A stretch of DNA of 64,000 nt from Armigeres subalbatus (GCF_024139115.2 NC_085141.1:372643925-372707924); one strand, 5' to 3'. Counted from the first letter of the stretch, positions 12,230 to 24,109 are shown. Translations and numbers: made by a program. The notes: a model not told the origin generated them from the letters alone.

Positions 12230-13121
12230 TCCTTAGAAACGTCGTCGTTTTCATTGTGAAAATCACTTCATTGGAACCCGCATCGATCGTTTTAAAACAG
12301 TCCTTGGCTTTGAGCTAAAAATAATGTTGATAAGTTAACATTAGAAGTCTGTTTTGGTTCAAAGACAATAGTTTAAATTAGTACTTACGTTAATAAGCGA
12401 ATCATACACCACATTCCTGAGATGAATCGCGCGTATCAGGATCTTTATCACGTCCTGCATCACGAGCTGAATGTCTATAATATTCGAGTTTCTGAGTGTT
12501 ATCGAACACAGCTTCATCACTTCACTGTTCCCTTTAACGCTGGTTACCTTCACAGCCGTCTTCTTCGGGGACAATCGGGCCACGATGTACGTAGTCAAGG
12601 CACTCGTAATCTTCCTTCATTTCAGCAGAACATTCGCAGCATACACGTCATCCATCAGCCAGAAAGCCGGTTCCTCTTTTTCCCCTAATGATGTTAATAT
12701 CGGCTTCAAGTCTTGATTAGAGATCGGAGACATGATTGACTACTGCTCCGACAGCAACTTCCACTGCTCCTTATTCGTGGTTTTACGTCGCATTCGAGGT
12801 GATAGGATTCTGCGTAGCTGAGGCTTATTAGTCCATGGTATAAGGCTGATTGTAGATGCTGTTTAGCGAGCAAATTGAATCTCTTTTGGACGTTTTGTGC
12901 ATGGATTCGCAAGCGCCTAACTCAGAGTTCGATGTCGAGACTTGTTTGTGTACACGATGTTGATGAGGTTATTGAACGGTGTGACGGGAGTGTCGAGGAG
13001 GAAGCATTGTGCGAGTTTTTGTGGTTAGCTTGGTGGTTGGGATACTCGTAGGGTTTGACGAATGTTCCGGATGAAAGTGGCAACCTGGCAAAGAACAGTG
13101 TCCAGCGGCGTAGGTTGGAAA
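12230..13121 (-). pseudogene. Decayed, still intron-bearing protein gene fragment (family not recognised)
   Basis: Read on the minus strand, a consistent frame begins at an acceptor-like TTTTAG just before 13121 and runs through peptides such as PLDTVLCQVATFIRNIRQ, VTPFNNLINIVYTNKSRH, NKEQWKLLSEQ and EKEEPAFWLMDDVYAANV, broken by at least four in-frame stops. A frame change near 12,600 is followed by QLVMQDVIKILIRAIHLRN, then a good donor (GTAAGT at 12388-12383), a 74-nt intron and an acceptor before 12314, where the frame resumes with LKAKDCFKTIDAG. Composition and continuity look like a real cellular gene, not a transposon. The retained intron means it is not a processed copy. I do not recognise the family. 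Confidence 0.5.
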
Positions 13122-13684
13122 CTAAAATCAAGACAATAATAGCTCTGAGTATCTTTTGTGGAATGATTTCATTGCCTTAACGGAATAGATCCTCAAGGAA
13201 TTCTCGTAATAGCTAGGGAGAGCTGGTTTTGCCTTCTCGAACACAAAGTGAACGTAAAATCTATATGTTCGCCCCAAAGATGAACTTTTTAAAGAAAAAA
13301 TGGGACTTACAGGGTTATAAACTAATCAACTACGAATTGAGATGATGTCTGTATGTGCGTATTTGTATGTATGTGTGTGCGCAAAGCACGTTCAAAATTA
13401 TCAGCTATTGTTAAGCACTTGTCCTTAACCAATTTGTTCGCCAAAAAATTTGCATTCAACGGCGGAACTTGTTATGAATAATAAATGAATGTGAATTATA
13501 GAATATATTTACCTATCAGTGCTATTTTTGACTTTTTTATACATTTTTTTTTCATATATAAAACATGTGAAAGGCATCAATGCCGATGGAATCACAATGA
13601 TAACAAAGAAGGAACATATTAAGATTCACAGCTATCGAAATAAGCCCTGAAGGGAAGAAAAAAAATGCGTTATTAGAGCATTAT

Positions 13685-14521
13685 CCACTTCCCCCACAGT
13701 GTTTGATACCCGGGGTAAGTGTGAAATCTTTGAATTATTTGCTTTCATGGTACAAACCACCAGGGAATCAATATTCGAGCAACGCCTAACAATATACTCT
13801 TTGTCATCAACAGAGTTTGTTACTGACAAACGTACCTAGCGACAAACCTTTATCAGAACCCGAACACAATATGACAAGAATCCTTTGCCTTGCATGCTCT
13901 GATATCTCCGAAAATATGCCGCTAATTTTGTAATTATTGTTCAATTCTCGAATATTTCCATAAAAGAAGAAACTATGATAGCATAAAACCGAAATTTTCA
14001 CTATAAATAATGCAAAATAACGGGATGAAAAGTTAGCAACAAGATTGTCTTCTTTTTTGTTGCTGACAAAATTTTTCGGATCTTTGTCATTATTATCTCC
14101 GACAAAAACAAAGCTTTGTCGTTGGTTCTCTTTTGTCGCTTGTTTCGCAAGCGCATTCCAAAAAAATTGATTCCCTGCAAACCACTACAAATTGAATGGG
14201 ATTAGTTTAATTGTATTGTAATAGAAACCTGTTATATAAATTCACTTGAAAAAAGGACAATTGGTGCAAATAAGAATTGATTTTATGAATGCAAAAATCA
14301 ACTTTTCGCGAAACCTTAAATTACAGTTCAAGCGTTAACCGCGAGGTTAACCGTGTTAGTGTATGTATTATACAAATTTCAACATAGTATTAGTGTGAGC
14401 ATCAAAGTATATTCTTGCATAATGTTATGATGTGGTAATAACTGTAAAGTTTGTACAATTCCTATTTTTCGAGTCGTGTTTTACACTTACCCCCTTTGTC
14501 CACTTCCCCCAGTGTACCTTA
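13685..14521. mobile_element. Degraded relative of the 8404-9743 inverted-repeat element
   Basis: The right end reads, in reverse complement, AAGGTACACTGGGGGAAGTG followed by GGGGGTAAGTG. This is the same order and spacing of words as the terminus at 8402 (AAGGTACCCCGGGGCAAGTG, then GGGGTAAGTG). The left end near 13,685-13,725 keeps the GGGGTAAGTGTG word but its outermost bases are rearranged. No coding region is present. The left border is uncertain. Confidence 0.5.
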
Positions 14522-15493
14522 TGTTCAGTTTCTTACATTTTAGTCAGCCCCAGGTGCTATTTATTTAACTTATTAAATAAAATTCAACAACATGTGAGAA
14601 GAACACATTCTATAAAAGACAAAATGCAAAGAAGCGTATATATTCATGTAAATCTCGCTTAGTTTAAATTATAATGATTGATAGTATACATTGCAAATCG
14701 ATGCTAGTATAACTTGAAAAAAGACAAAGAAGTTTAATTTGAAATCTTTCCAGAATTAGTTTTATTTCAGAGCGTATGGTTTTGGAATTATTCCAGATTC
14801 CAGATGGGGTACCCACGATATAACATTTGGGGTATTGACTTCTCCAAATAAATGAAAGTGTGCGTGACTTTGCTGTATTCCTGTCGATGTGTGCTGTCTT
14901 CCTCCAAAAGTATTCGTGATATTTTTGCCGCAACAAGATTACCACCCACTTTTATTTTATATATCCTATACAGTAGCGTTGGTGTGCGAAAAACTCCGCT
15001 TGGAGAACTCAATTTCAATAAAAGCTTATTTTTTTTGTATGGAACTATTCTCAAACTTTTACCAAAAACAAAGCGATACTAAATACGGTTCTATTAGGGA
15101 TTTTTTAGATTTTTTTAAGTGCTTATAAGCGTCTCGCGGATGTCCCCAAACGCCTCCCGGGGAAGCCGTAGAAAAGGACATTTTAGTTTTTAGCCCACAA
15201 CATGTCATGTGACAGCTCTTTCTTCAAGATTTCTCACAAATAATCTTCTGGTATGTGTGAAAAGTTTGTAAGACCTCATTGGCCACTTCCAGAACCTCAT
15301 GAAGTGCCCCGGGGGGACCTGCAGGAATGGACATTTTCATTTGTTGACCCAAACATGCCATGCGACTGCTCTATCTTCATGATTTCTCATGAATAATCTT
15401 CTGGTGATTCCATAAAGGACGATTGACCTCACTGGCCACTTCCAGAATATTACATGGTGCCCCGGGGGAACCTGTAGAAGAGGACATTTTCTA

Positions 15494-15765
15494 CACAGTT
15501 AGAAAAAGTAGTTGAAATTTACACAAAAGTAATGCACATAAAGGGAATGCCAAGAGGAGCGTAATTTTAAACGATAGTTCGCATGAACGTATGCAATTTG
15601 TATTGCATTATTTCACTATTTATTCCATTAGGTGGCATAATGCTATACAGATTGCATACATTTAGGGCAAAACTGATAGAAAAGATTCATGTGTGCTCAG
15701 AATAGTGTAATTTTCCGCGTCTGTATTTTTTACGCGCTAGTTATTTTTCATTATTTTTTTCTGTG
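15494..15765. mobile_element. TA-flanked MITE inside the satellite
   Basis: The insert begins CACAGTTAGAAAAAG and ends TTTTTTTCTGTG, giving short CACAG..AAAAA terminal inverted repeats, and is bounded by TA at 15492-15493 and 15766-15767. It splits the satellite phrase GGACATTTTC from the downstream AAACC..GTGCGACAG part of the monomer. There is no coding capacity. Confidence 0.65.
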
Positions 15766-15845
15766 TACTTTAAACCAAACGTATCGTGCGACAGCTTTAT
15801 CTTAATGGATATTCACAAATAATGTTCTGGTAAGGGTGTAAAGTG

Positions 15846-16936
15846 CATTAGCTGCCATAGCTGGTCCCGATCGATGCACGAACACGGTTTTCCGGATAAA
15901 CTGACACGGTTGATCAAAGCGACGATGGATCGGGTGATGTGCGTAGTTCGAGTTTCAGGGGCATTCTCGAGTCCCTCCGAAACCCGCAGAGGGTTACGGC
16001 AAGGTGATGGTCTTTCGTGTTTGCTATTCAACATCGCTTTGGAAGGTGTAATACGAAGAGCAGGGATTAACACGAGTGGTACAATTTTCAATAAGTCCGT
16101 CCAGCTATTTGGTTTCGCCGACGACATAGATATTATGGCACGTAACTTTGAGAAGATGGAGGAAGCCTACATCAGACTGAAGAGGGAAGCTAAGCGGATC
16201 GGACTAGTCATCAACACGTCGAAGACGAAGTACATGATAGGAAAAGGTTCAAGAGAAGACAATGTGAGCCACCCACCGCGAGTTTGCATCGGTGGTGACG
16301 AAATCGAGGTGGTAGAAGAATTTGTGTACTTGGGCTCACTGGTGACTGCCGAAAATGACACCAGCAGAGAAATTCGGAGACGCATAGTGGCTGGAAATCG
16401 TACGTACTTTGGACTCCGCAAGACGCTCCGATCGAATAGAGTTCGCCGCCGTACCAAACTGACAATCTACAAAACGCTAATTAGACCGGTAGTCCTCTAC
16501 CGACACGAGACCTGGACGATGCTCGTGGAGGACCAATGCGCACTTGAATTTTCGAAAGGAAAGTGCTGCGTACCATCTATGGTGGGGTGCAGATGGCGGA
16601 CGGTACGTGGAGGAGGCGAATGAACCACGAATTGCATCAGCTGTTGGGAGAACCATCCATCGTTCACACCGCGAAAATCGGACGACTGCGATGGGCCGGG
16701 CACGTAGCCAGAATGTCGGACAGTAACCCGGTGAAAATGGTTCTCGACAACGATCCGACGGGCACAAGAAGGCGAGGTGCGCAGCGGGCAAGGTGGATCG
16801 ATCAGGTGGAAGATGACTTGCGGACCCTCCGTAGTCTGCGTGGTTGGCGACGTGTAGCCATGGACCGAGCCGAATGGAGAAGACTCTTATATAGCGCACA
16901 GGCCACTTCGGCCTTAGTCTGAATAAATAATAATAA
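15846..16936 (+). pseudogene. 5'-truncated LINE: reverse transcriptase palm to C-terminus
   Basis: A 15-bp duplication TAAGGGTGTAAAGTG (15831-15845 and 16937-16951) and a TAA-rich tail (GAATAAATAATAATAA) mark a target-primed insertion into the satellite. The main frame (15874-16623) carries an RT palm with RRGLRQGDGLSCLLF, the catalytic FADDID (FADD at 16114-16125) and NTSKTKYM. A frameshift near 16,550 moves the C-terminal part (RWAGHVARM motif) into another frame ending at 16922. Endonuclease and N-terminal RT are absent. A related copy lies at 56,860-57,450. The clade is not resolved by eye. Confidence 0.85.
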
Positions 16937-17058
16937 TAAGGGTGTAAAGTGTAAAACAACTTATTGGCCACTCCCGGAACACCACGGAAGGCCCCGGTGG
17001 AACTTGTAGATATGAACATTTTCATTTTTGCACTAAAACATGTCATGCGATAGCTCTA

Positions 17059-17155
17059 CCCAACAAACATTGGAAACCGAGAGAGCGTTTATTCCACCAA
17101 AAATGGTCTTCTTCAGTTAAAAAATTAGCTTGTTCAACTTAAATTGTTTGTTGGG
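17059..17155. mobile_element. 97-bp MITE with CCCAACAAACA ends
   Basis: Ends CCCAACAAACA and TGTTTGTTGGG are perfect inverted repeats. TA lies on both sides (17057-17058, 17156-17157). The insert falls inside the satellite phrase GCTCTATCTTCATG, so the empty site is visible in neighbouring monomers and confirms TA as the duplicated target. It is non-coding. Confidence 0.85.
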
Positions 17156-17335
17156 TATCTTCATGGTTTCTCACGAATAATCATCTGTAGATCTTATAAA
17201 GAACAATTCAACTCAACTGCCATTTCCGGAATATCACGAAGTACCCGAAGGGACCTGTATGAGGGGACATTTCCGATTTAAGAGCAAAATGTCTCATGCA
17301 ACAACTAATTTTTCATGGTTTTTAAAAATATACGC

Positions 17336-18036
17336 CTATATATAGCAAATATTTTGAATATGGAAAAATTGGCTTCCATGAGTTGATATTGAGTCTTGGA
17401 ACATCGACTCATGGAGGTTTGGCTGTGGCCAAATATATATTTCAAAACATTTCATGTTATTTAGTTCACTTTTGTTCAAGTGAACTGACTAAAATTTCTG
17501 AGAAATCCCTCTCTGAGTAGTCAGAGCGAGATTTTTTTTCATCTTCATTACTGGGAAAGGTGCACATCCAAGTAATTTATTATTGTTCAATTTTAATATT
17601 GATCCAATACGTCGCTGAAAAGACGTTCAGACAGGTTCAGACGTTCAGTTTCCCGAAAAAAAGACGATTTCGACTGTGCCATTTTATGCTTCTATCAAAA
17701 GTGTGCTCTCTGCTGAAAAGATCACAAAAATGATCAATAATAATTATTATTATGACTATTATTATGTCATGAAAATGAAATCAAGGAGCCAAAACCCTAT
17801 TTTGCATTACGACAAACAATATAAATGATAAAGATTTGATATCATCGCAGATATCTGCGATGTCATTTATTCCATTCTCAATAATTAATTTTCATTAAAT
17901 CAAATAATTCAGTTTTTTCTTCCAGTGTCACACCGTTTTCATTGATGCGTCAACTTCAACACCCACCCACAGTACAACGGTGACGTCATTCATTCATCCG
18001 CACTGCATCGATACGCACGTTTGTTTACACGAGTTA
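17336..18036. other. Intergenic DNA left of RpI1
   Basis: AT-rich sequence with no gene. It includes a perfect 20-bp palindrome CATCGCAGATATCTGCGATG at 17843-17862 and an ATT/AAT run near 17,740. Some of this may be RpI1 promoter-distal sequence. Confidence 0.4.
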
Positions 18037-18134
18037 AGAGCGGAGCAGAATGGATACGTTTGCGTGCGTTTTGACAGTTTTTCCATGGCAAAACTGTCAA
18101 AACGCACGCAAACGTATCCATTCTGCTCAGCTCT
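18037..18134. repeat. 98-bp near-perfect palindrome upstream of RpI1
   Basis: Sequence on either side of a central CCATGG (18083-18088) is self-complementary for 49 bp per arm with two mismatched pairs. The arm contains GATACGTTTGCGTGCGTT and TTGACAG. The outermost bases (GTTAAG on the left, CTTTAC on the right) suggest a short MITE. A second copy occurs at 53,596-53,692. It lies about 400 bp upstream of the RpI1 start codon, so it may fall within or next to the promoter. Confidence 0.85.
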
Positions 18135-18530
18135 TTACACCGTTATTTTGCGACGACGCTCGCCTCGGAATGCGTGCTGCAAAACAAATCACGCACACAA
18201 CTTTAAATACATGTAAATATTTCACCCATACACCTGCTTACGCCGCATGCTGTTCTGTTTCGACTTTTTGACAGATCGCTCGAACATGTGCTGCTCAAAA
18301 TTCAAAGTGCTGCATAGTTTTCTTGAAAAATAGTGCTAAAATTATCCATAATTCGATTAGTTTACGCTTGAGTTGTTGCTTTGATTTGTTGTCGTGCCAA
18401 AGTGTTGAAGTTCCGTTCAATTACGATAATTAAGGTGCATAAAAATATTCGATAAGAATTCGCAATCAACGAAACCATCACGGGCTGAACCTTTTCGAAG
18501 CGGAATAGTGGACAGTGTGTGCAAACCGAG
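18135..18530 (+). promoter_or_regulatory. Putative RpI1 promoter / 5' untranslated region
   Basis: This is the interval between the palindrome and the RpI1 start codon. An in-frame TGA at 18486-18488 rules out an upstream extension of the protein. No convincing TATA box at a definable distance was identified, and the transcription start cannot be placed from sequence alone. Confidence 0.35.
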
Positions 18531-21500
18531 ATGACGATCGACCAAAACTTGGATGTCAATTTGGACCCAACCAATTTGCAGTTTTCCGTGTTCAGCTCGC
18601 AGGACATCAAGCGGATCAGTGTGACGAAGATTGTGACGCAGCGGTCGTTCGACGAGCTGGGCCATGCCATTCCCGGCGGGCTGTACGACGCGGCGATGGG
18701 CCCCAGCGGCCAAGGCGAGGTGTGTGCCACCTGCGTGAAGGACATCAACCATTGCGATGGGCACTTCGGGCACATCGAGCTGTACGTGCCGGTCTTTAAT
18801 CCGTTTTTCATGAAAACGGTGTACAATTTGTTGCGGATCATGTGTACGGATTGCTACCGGCTGCAGATCCACGACTCGACGAAGAGCTTGCTGGAGCTGC
18901 AACTGCAGCTGGTGGACGCCGGTTACATTGTGGAGGCGGAGGAAATGGAGGTGTTTAAGCAGAAGGTAGCAATGGCTCCAGTTTCGGAGATGCCGGAGGA
19001 GGTTGCGTACTACACCGAGTTGCTGATGAAATGTGAGGAGATTGGAACGGTAATCAGATGAGGTGATTACTAATCATCTTTTAATTTTAGATCCTTACAA
19101 TAAACTAGGAAACACGAAGAACTCGGAGGCTATTCGAAATGCAATCGTTAATGTTACGTTGAAAGATTGTATTAAAAAGCTGTGCATCCACTGCAAGTCT
19201 CCGATACGAAAGTGTCGAATGTCGAATAAGAGACTGGCGTTCAGTATGACCCGTACTGAAATGAGGGCATTTTAGTAAGTTCTTCATTGATTAAGAAAAA
19301 TCACGTAGATTATTATTCTTTTCATTTCATCGCAGTGAAAAGAAGGGCTTGAACGATGTGGAGGACGAAAAAACAAAAGCCACGAACAAGATCATCTTTG
19401 CCGAGGAATGTCAACGCTATCTCTACGAGTTGTACACGAACGACGGTGCGTTGTTGAATCTGCTCTTCCCGATTCTGAAGCACAGCGCCCAATCAATGAA
19501 GCATCCGGTGGATATGTTTTTCATGGATGTGGTCCCGGTGCAACCTCCACTGGTGCGTCCCGTTCGTCGTGTCGATGGTATGGAGATCCTGGAACACCAA
19601 CAGACCTCAATCCTACGCAACATACTGATGGCGAATGCTACGCTACGAGCGATTCTCGTTATGCAAAAGAAGGAAGATGGAGTAGGAAACGAAGATAGCA
19701 ACACCACGACTCAAGTGGCGACAGAGATAAAGAAGGTCTTTGATTCGGCCAAGGGTGGTTCGGGTTATGAGAAGTTGTACAATGCTTGGATTGAACTGCA
19801 GACTAATGTCGACATGTCTTTGGATATCAACATGGCTGTGGACAGGAGCAAGGCCAGAGGTTGCGGTTTGAAACAGATTATCGAAAAGAAAGAAGGCTTG
19901 GTAAGAATGCACATGATGGGAAAGCGAGTAAACTACGCCGCTCGAACGGTGATAACTCCGGATCCGAACATAGGAGTCGATGAAATTGGGATACCAATCA
20001 CGTTTGCGAAACGGCTGACATATCCAGTTCCGGTGACTTCATGGAATGTCGCAGAATTAAGAAAAATGGTACTGAACGGCCCTGATACTTACCCTGGGGC
20101 AAACATGCTCGAAGATTCGAACGGACAGCTGAGCAAGATTTCGGCTTTGAACGTAACCCAAAGAGAGTCCGTTGCCAAGACTTTGTTAACACCCCATAGC
20201 TCAAATGATCAAGGCGTCAAGATCGTCCATCGGCATTTGTTGAACGGAGATGCGCTGCTTTTGAACCGACAACCAACTCTCCATCGACCCAGTATCATGG
20301 CCCACAAGGCGAAGATTTTGAGCGGTGAGAAGATCTTCCGTCTGCACTACTCAAACTGCAAGTCTTACAACGCCGATTTCGATGGCGATGAAATGAATGC
20401 CCACTTTCCGCAAAGCGAGCTGGGACGCAGCGAAGCGTACAACCTCGTTGCCGTTCCGCACCAATATCTCGTTCCGAAAGACGGTACTCCACTAGGAGGC
20501 TTGATCCAGGATCACATTGTGTCCGCCGTAAAAATATTCATCAGAGGGAAGTTCTTCAACCGCGACGACTACCAGCAGCTGGTCTTCCAAGCCTTGTCCA
20601 ACCATCGCGGAGACATCGATCTACTCCCACCGACGATTCTGAAGCCTGCAAAACTTTGGTCCGGCAAACAGATCATTTCCACGATCATCAAAAACATAAT
20701 CCCCAGAAAAATGCCACACATCAACATGATCGCAACGGCCAAACTCGGCAATAAGCACTGGCAAACGGAACCTGCTTGCGAATGGAAGGCTGGAGGCACT
20801 CCCTTAACCGGAAACCAAATGTCCGAATCGGAAGTGATCATTCGTAACGGAGAACTTCTTGTTGGGATCCTGGACAAGAACCACTTCGGTGCAACCCCGT
20901 ACGGTCTGGTTCACTGCATGTACGAACTCTACGGTGGAAACTGTTCCACTCTACTATTATCATCCTTATCGCGACTGTTCACATACTACCTTCAATGGGA
21001 AGGCTTCACGCTCGGCGTCAAGGACATTCTGGTACAGAAAACAGCCGACAAAAAACGTGCCAAAATCATCAAAGCTTGCCGAGAGATCGGACACGAGACG
21101 GCTGCGTCAGCTTTGGATCTCCCTCCGAACACACCCGCCGATGAGTTGAACTCGAAAATGGAGGAAGCCTACGCCAAGAATCCTCGATTCCGGACGATCC
21201 TCGATCGCAAATTCAAAACCGCCTTGGACACCTTCACCAACCAAATCAATGAGGCGTGCCTTCCAGCCGGTTTGATTTCCAAATTCCCAGAAAACAACCT
21301 CCAGTTGATGGTACAATCCGGAGCAAAAGGTTCCACCGTCAACACGATGCAAATCTCCTGTCTACTGGGACAGATCGAACTGGAAGGAAAGCGACCCCCG
21401 CTGATGATCTCCGGCAAGTCGCTCCCAAGTTTCGCCAGCTTCGAAACCTCCCCCAAGTCGGGAGGCTTTATCGATGGGCGATTCATGACGGGCATTCAAC

Positions 21501-23900
21501 CGCAGGACTTCTTCTTCCATTGTATGGCCGGCCGAGAAGGCTTGATCGATACCGCCGTGAAGACCAGTCGTTCCGGATATCTGCAGCGTTGTTTGGTGAA
21601 GCATCTCGAGGGGTTGAACGTCCACTACGACATGACCGTGCGCGACAGCGACAACAGCATTGTCCAGTTTATGTACGGAGAGGACGGCATGGACATCTCC
21701 AAGGCACAGTTCATTGAAACCGAGAAGCATTTGAATTTCCTGGATCTGAATCGCGACGTGATCGTTCGACCGGAGATCAAGAAGTTGTTGGCAAATGATG
21801 ACGATCTGAACGATCAAATCAAGAAACACGTGAAAAAGATGAAGTCCTGGCGTAAAAAGCATGGAGACCAACGGGATAAGACTCGAGTTTCTCCTTTCGC
21901 TAATTATTCTTCTGAGCACAGTGAAGAAATACGTGCCGAGATGTCGGATCCGGATCGATTGAAATCGAAATCGGGACGCACTCGACTCACTGAAAAAATA
22001 GTCAAGAAATGGCGCAAAGAAGACGTGACCGTGAGGAACAAATACATTAAAAAGAATTCTTCCTGCCCGGATCCAACCTTTTCGCTGTTTCGTCCGGATA
22101 GCTGCTTCGGTGCCATGTCCGAGCACCTCGAGCAACTTGTGCAAGGTTACAACCGTTCGCAAAGCCCCCTAAACGACATGGACGAACTGATGAAGGTCAA
22201 ACTTAGCGGGGCGCTTGCGGCGCCCGGTGAACCAGTCGGTTTGTTGGCAGCGCAGTCCATTGGGGAGCCCTCCACTCAGATGACCCTGAACACGTTCCAC
22301 TTTGCCGGTCGTGGTGAAATGAACGTAACGCTCGGTATTCCACGTTTGCGTGAAATTCTTATGATGGCCTCGCAGCGCATCAAGACGCCCTCGATGGAGA
22401 TTCCCTTCCGCACGTTCAAGAGTCAGAAAAAGTTGCACTCGGCGGCGGAACGGATACGGAAGACGCTCAACCGCGTGACGGTTGCTGACGTGCTCGAGGA
22501 CATCGACGTGCAGTCCCGATTGGTTTTGCGCCCTTTCCGCGGAATGCAGCACACGGTGCGGTTCACTTTCCTGCCAAAGGACGCCTACTCGCACGACTAC
22601 CGGGTGGAACCGAGCGAGATCCTCAAGTACATGTCCGGAAGCTTCTTCAAGTACATGTTCCGCATGATTTTCCGGTCCGCTAAGAGCAAGAATGTTCTGT
22701 AAGTATGCTTTAGGAAGTTCTTAAAGAACTTTCAGTTATCTAAAATATAGTTTAATGAAAATAGGGAACTTCAAACCTTTGAAAACGTTTTCTTTACAGA
22801 ATCGAAATCGAGCAGGAAGCCAAAGCCAAACAGAGCGTACCAACCGAGAACGACGAAGTCGTGGATAACCAAGAACCTAACATGTCCACCCGGCTGGAGG
22901 AAGACCCGGACGACAGCTCGGATGATGATGCCGGCGACAACGATGGAGATGCCGATGCGACGGATTCCAAGCTGAAGAACAAGAAAAGCGACGAGGTGGG
23001 CTACGATTCGGAAGATGATGACGACGACGATGATGAAGACAAAGACGAGAACGATCTGCCAGATGCCGGAGAGAACAGCAAGCAGACGGGAGAAGGGGAC
23101 CCCAATAACCAGGAAAACGAGGAGAATGAAGTGATCAATGAGGAGGACATGGAGGAAAACCTTGGCGATGTCGATACCGCGCTGGATTTCGAAACAATAA
23201 AGTTGCATGTCATGAAGACAAACGAAGTGGTTCGTGATTTTATGTTCGACAGGAAACATCATCGTTGGTGCCAGCTGACGTTCCACATGCCTTTGAAGTA
23301 TAAGAACATTGACTTTACGAAAATTTTGAAAGAGATTGCCGAGAAGTGCGTTGTGTGGACGGTAAATCATTTGATTCGATCTGCAATCAAGAATTTGACC
23401 AATAACTTGTTTGATTTTAGGTTCCCAACATTCGTCGTGCCATCACCTACGTCCAAAACGATCAACTGTACTTGAAAACGGACGGAATCAACATCTCCGC
23501 GATGACCAAGTTCTACAAGAGTCTGGACCTGGATCGGATCTACTCGAACGACATCTACGCCGTCTCGCAGATCTACGGGATCGAAGCGGCTGCGCGGGTT
23601 ATCGTGAAGGAGGTTCAGAATGTGTTCAAGGTTTACGGCATCACGATTAACCCGCGGCATTTGTTGCTGGTGGCGGACTACATGACCGCCGATGGGACGT
23701 TCAAACCGATGAGCCGCAAAGGCATGGAGAGCAACGTGTCACCACTGCAACAGATTTCGTTCGAATCGTCGATTCAGTTCCTGAAGGCGGCTGCACTGAA
23801 GGGAATCGGAGACCACTTGGATTCGCCGTCCTCGAGATTGATAGTGGGGCAACTGTGCAAAAGTGGAACCGGGGCTTTCTCCGTGTATAGTAAGCTGTAG
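18531..23900 (+). CDS. RpI1: DNA-directed RNA polymerase I largest subunit (RPA1/POLR1A homologue), 5 exons
   Basis: Catalytic subunit of Pol I, which transcribes the large rRNA precursor in the nucleolus. Exons are 18531-19032, 19091-19274, 19336-22698, 22800-23361 and 23421-23900, joined in phase to give 1,696 aa, in the range of fly and human orthologues. The clamp zinc-binding set (CxxC at 65/68, C75, H78, then CTDC at 105-108) is present. The metal-A motif NADFDGD occupies residues 574-580 (20369-20389). The trigger-loop region carries GEPSTQMTLNTFHFAG near residue 1200. A strongly acidic insertion at about 1370-1465 lies in the jaw region, where Pol I subunits are variable. The ATG follows an in-frame stop at 18486. 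The first intron uses a GTGAGG donor (58 nt). The C-terminus ends conventionally at TAG 23898-23900. No disruption is seen. Confidence 0.95.
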
Positions 23901-23957
23901 GGAACGGCTTAGTGGTCGAGTGTTGTTGCTGTTTGGGTGTTAAGGTTGATAAATTTA

Positions 23958-23963
23958 AATAAA
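23958..23963 (+). terminator. Polyadenylation signal AATAAA for RpI1
   Basis: A canonical AATAAA lies 58 nt past the RpI1 stop codon and is followed by T/A-rich DNA, as expected for a short 3' UTR. Confidence 0.65.
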
Positions 23964-24109
23964 TTGATACATGATTTATTTATAAGAATTCCAGACGTTT
24001 GTGAATGACTTTTAATTTCGTTTTCCGGCACGCCATCAAGTATTGAGCATTTACAGAGTTCAATAGTCTGCCTCCTGATTGGCATACAGAGAACAAAGCT
24101 AGTTTCGTT

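Larger units (their letters stand above)
15115..17335. repeat. 153-bp satellite array interrupted by three insertions
   Basis: The monomer contains GGCCACTTCCAGAACATCACG, a GCCCCGGGGGRACCTGTAGA block, GGACATTTTCATTTT and CATGCGACAGCTCTATCTTC. TTCTCA words in two adjacent monomers lie 153 bp apart (15231 and 15384). The array resumes after each insertion with the expected next piece of monomer, and about four to five diverged monomers remain in total. The inserts are a TA-flanked MITE (15494-15765), a LINE 3' part (15846-16936) and a 97-bp MITE (17059-17155). Confidence 0.75.

Noticed and set aside
12040..12716. Plus-strand open frames of 81-92 codons
   Set aside because: The minus strand gives a better, splice-consistent gene-like reading across the same interval.
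16477..17046. Minus-strand open frame of 189 codons
   Set aside because: It lies antisense to the C-terminal part of a LINE reverse transcriptase and crosses into satellite DNA.
15115..17335. CRISPR-like repeat array
   Set aside because: The 153-bp units have no spacer structure and the context is eukaryotic satellite DNA.
19050..19090. GTAATC as the RpI1 intron 1 donor
   Set aside because: It would make a 41-nt intron and put exon 2 in a frame with an immediate stop.
21362..22162. Minus-strand open frame of 266 codons inside RpI1 exon 3
   Set aside because: It is a shadow of a highly conserved plus-strand exon and resembles no known protein.
22771..23370. Minus-strand open frame of 199 codons over RpI1 exon 4
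   Set aside because: It is the antisense of the acidic repeat-rich exon (GAT/GAC runs read as ATC/GTC), producing an Ile/Val-rich artefact.
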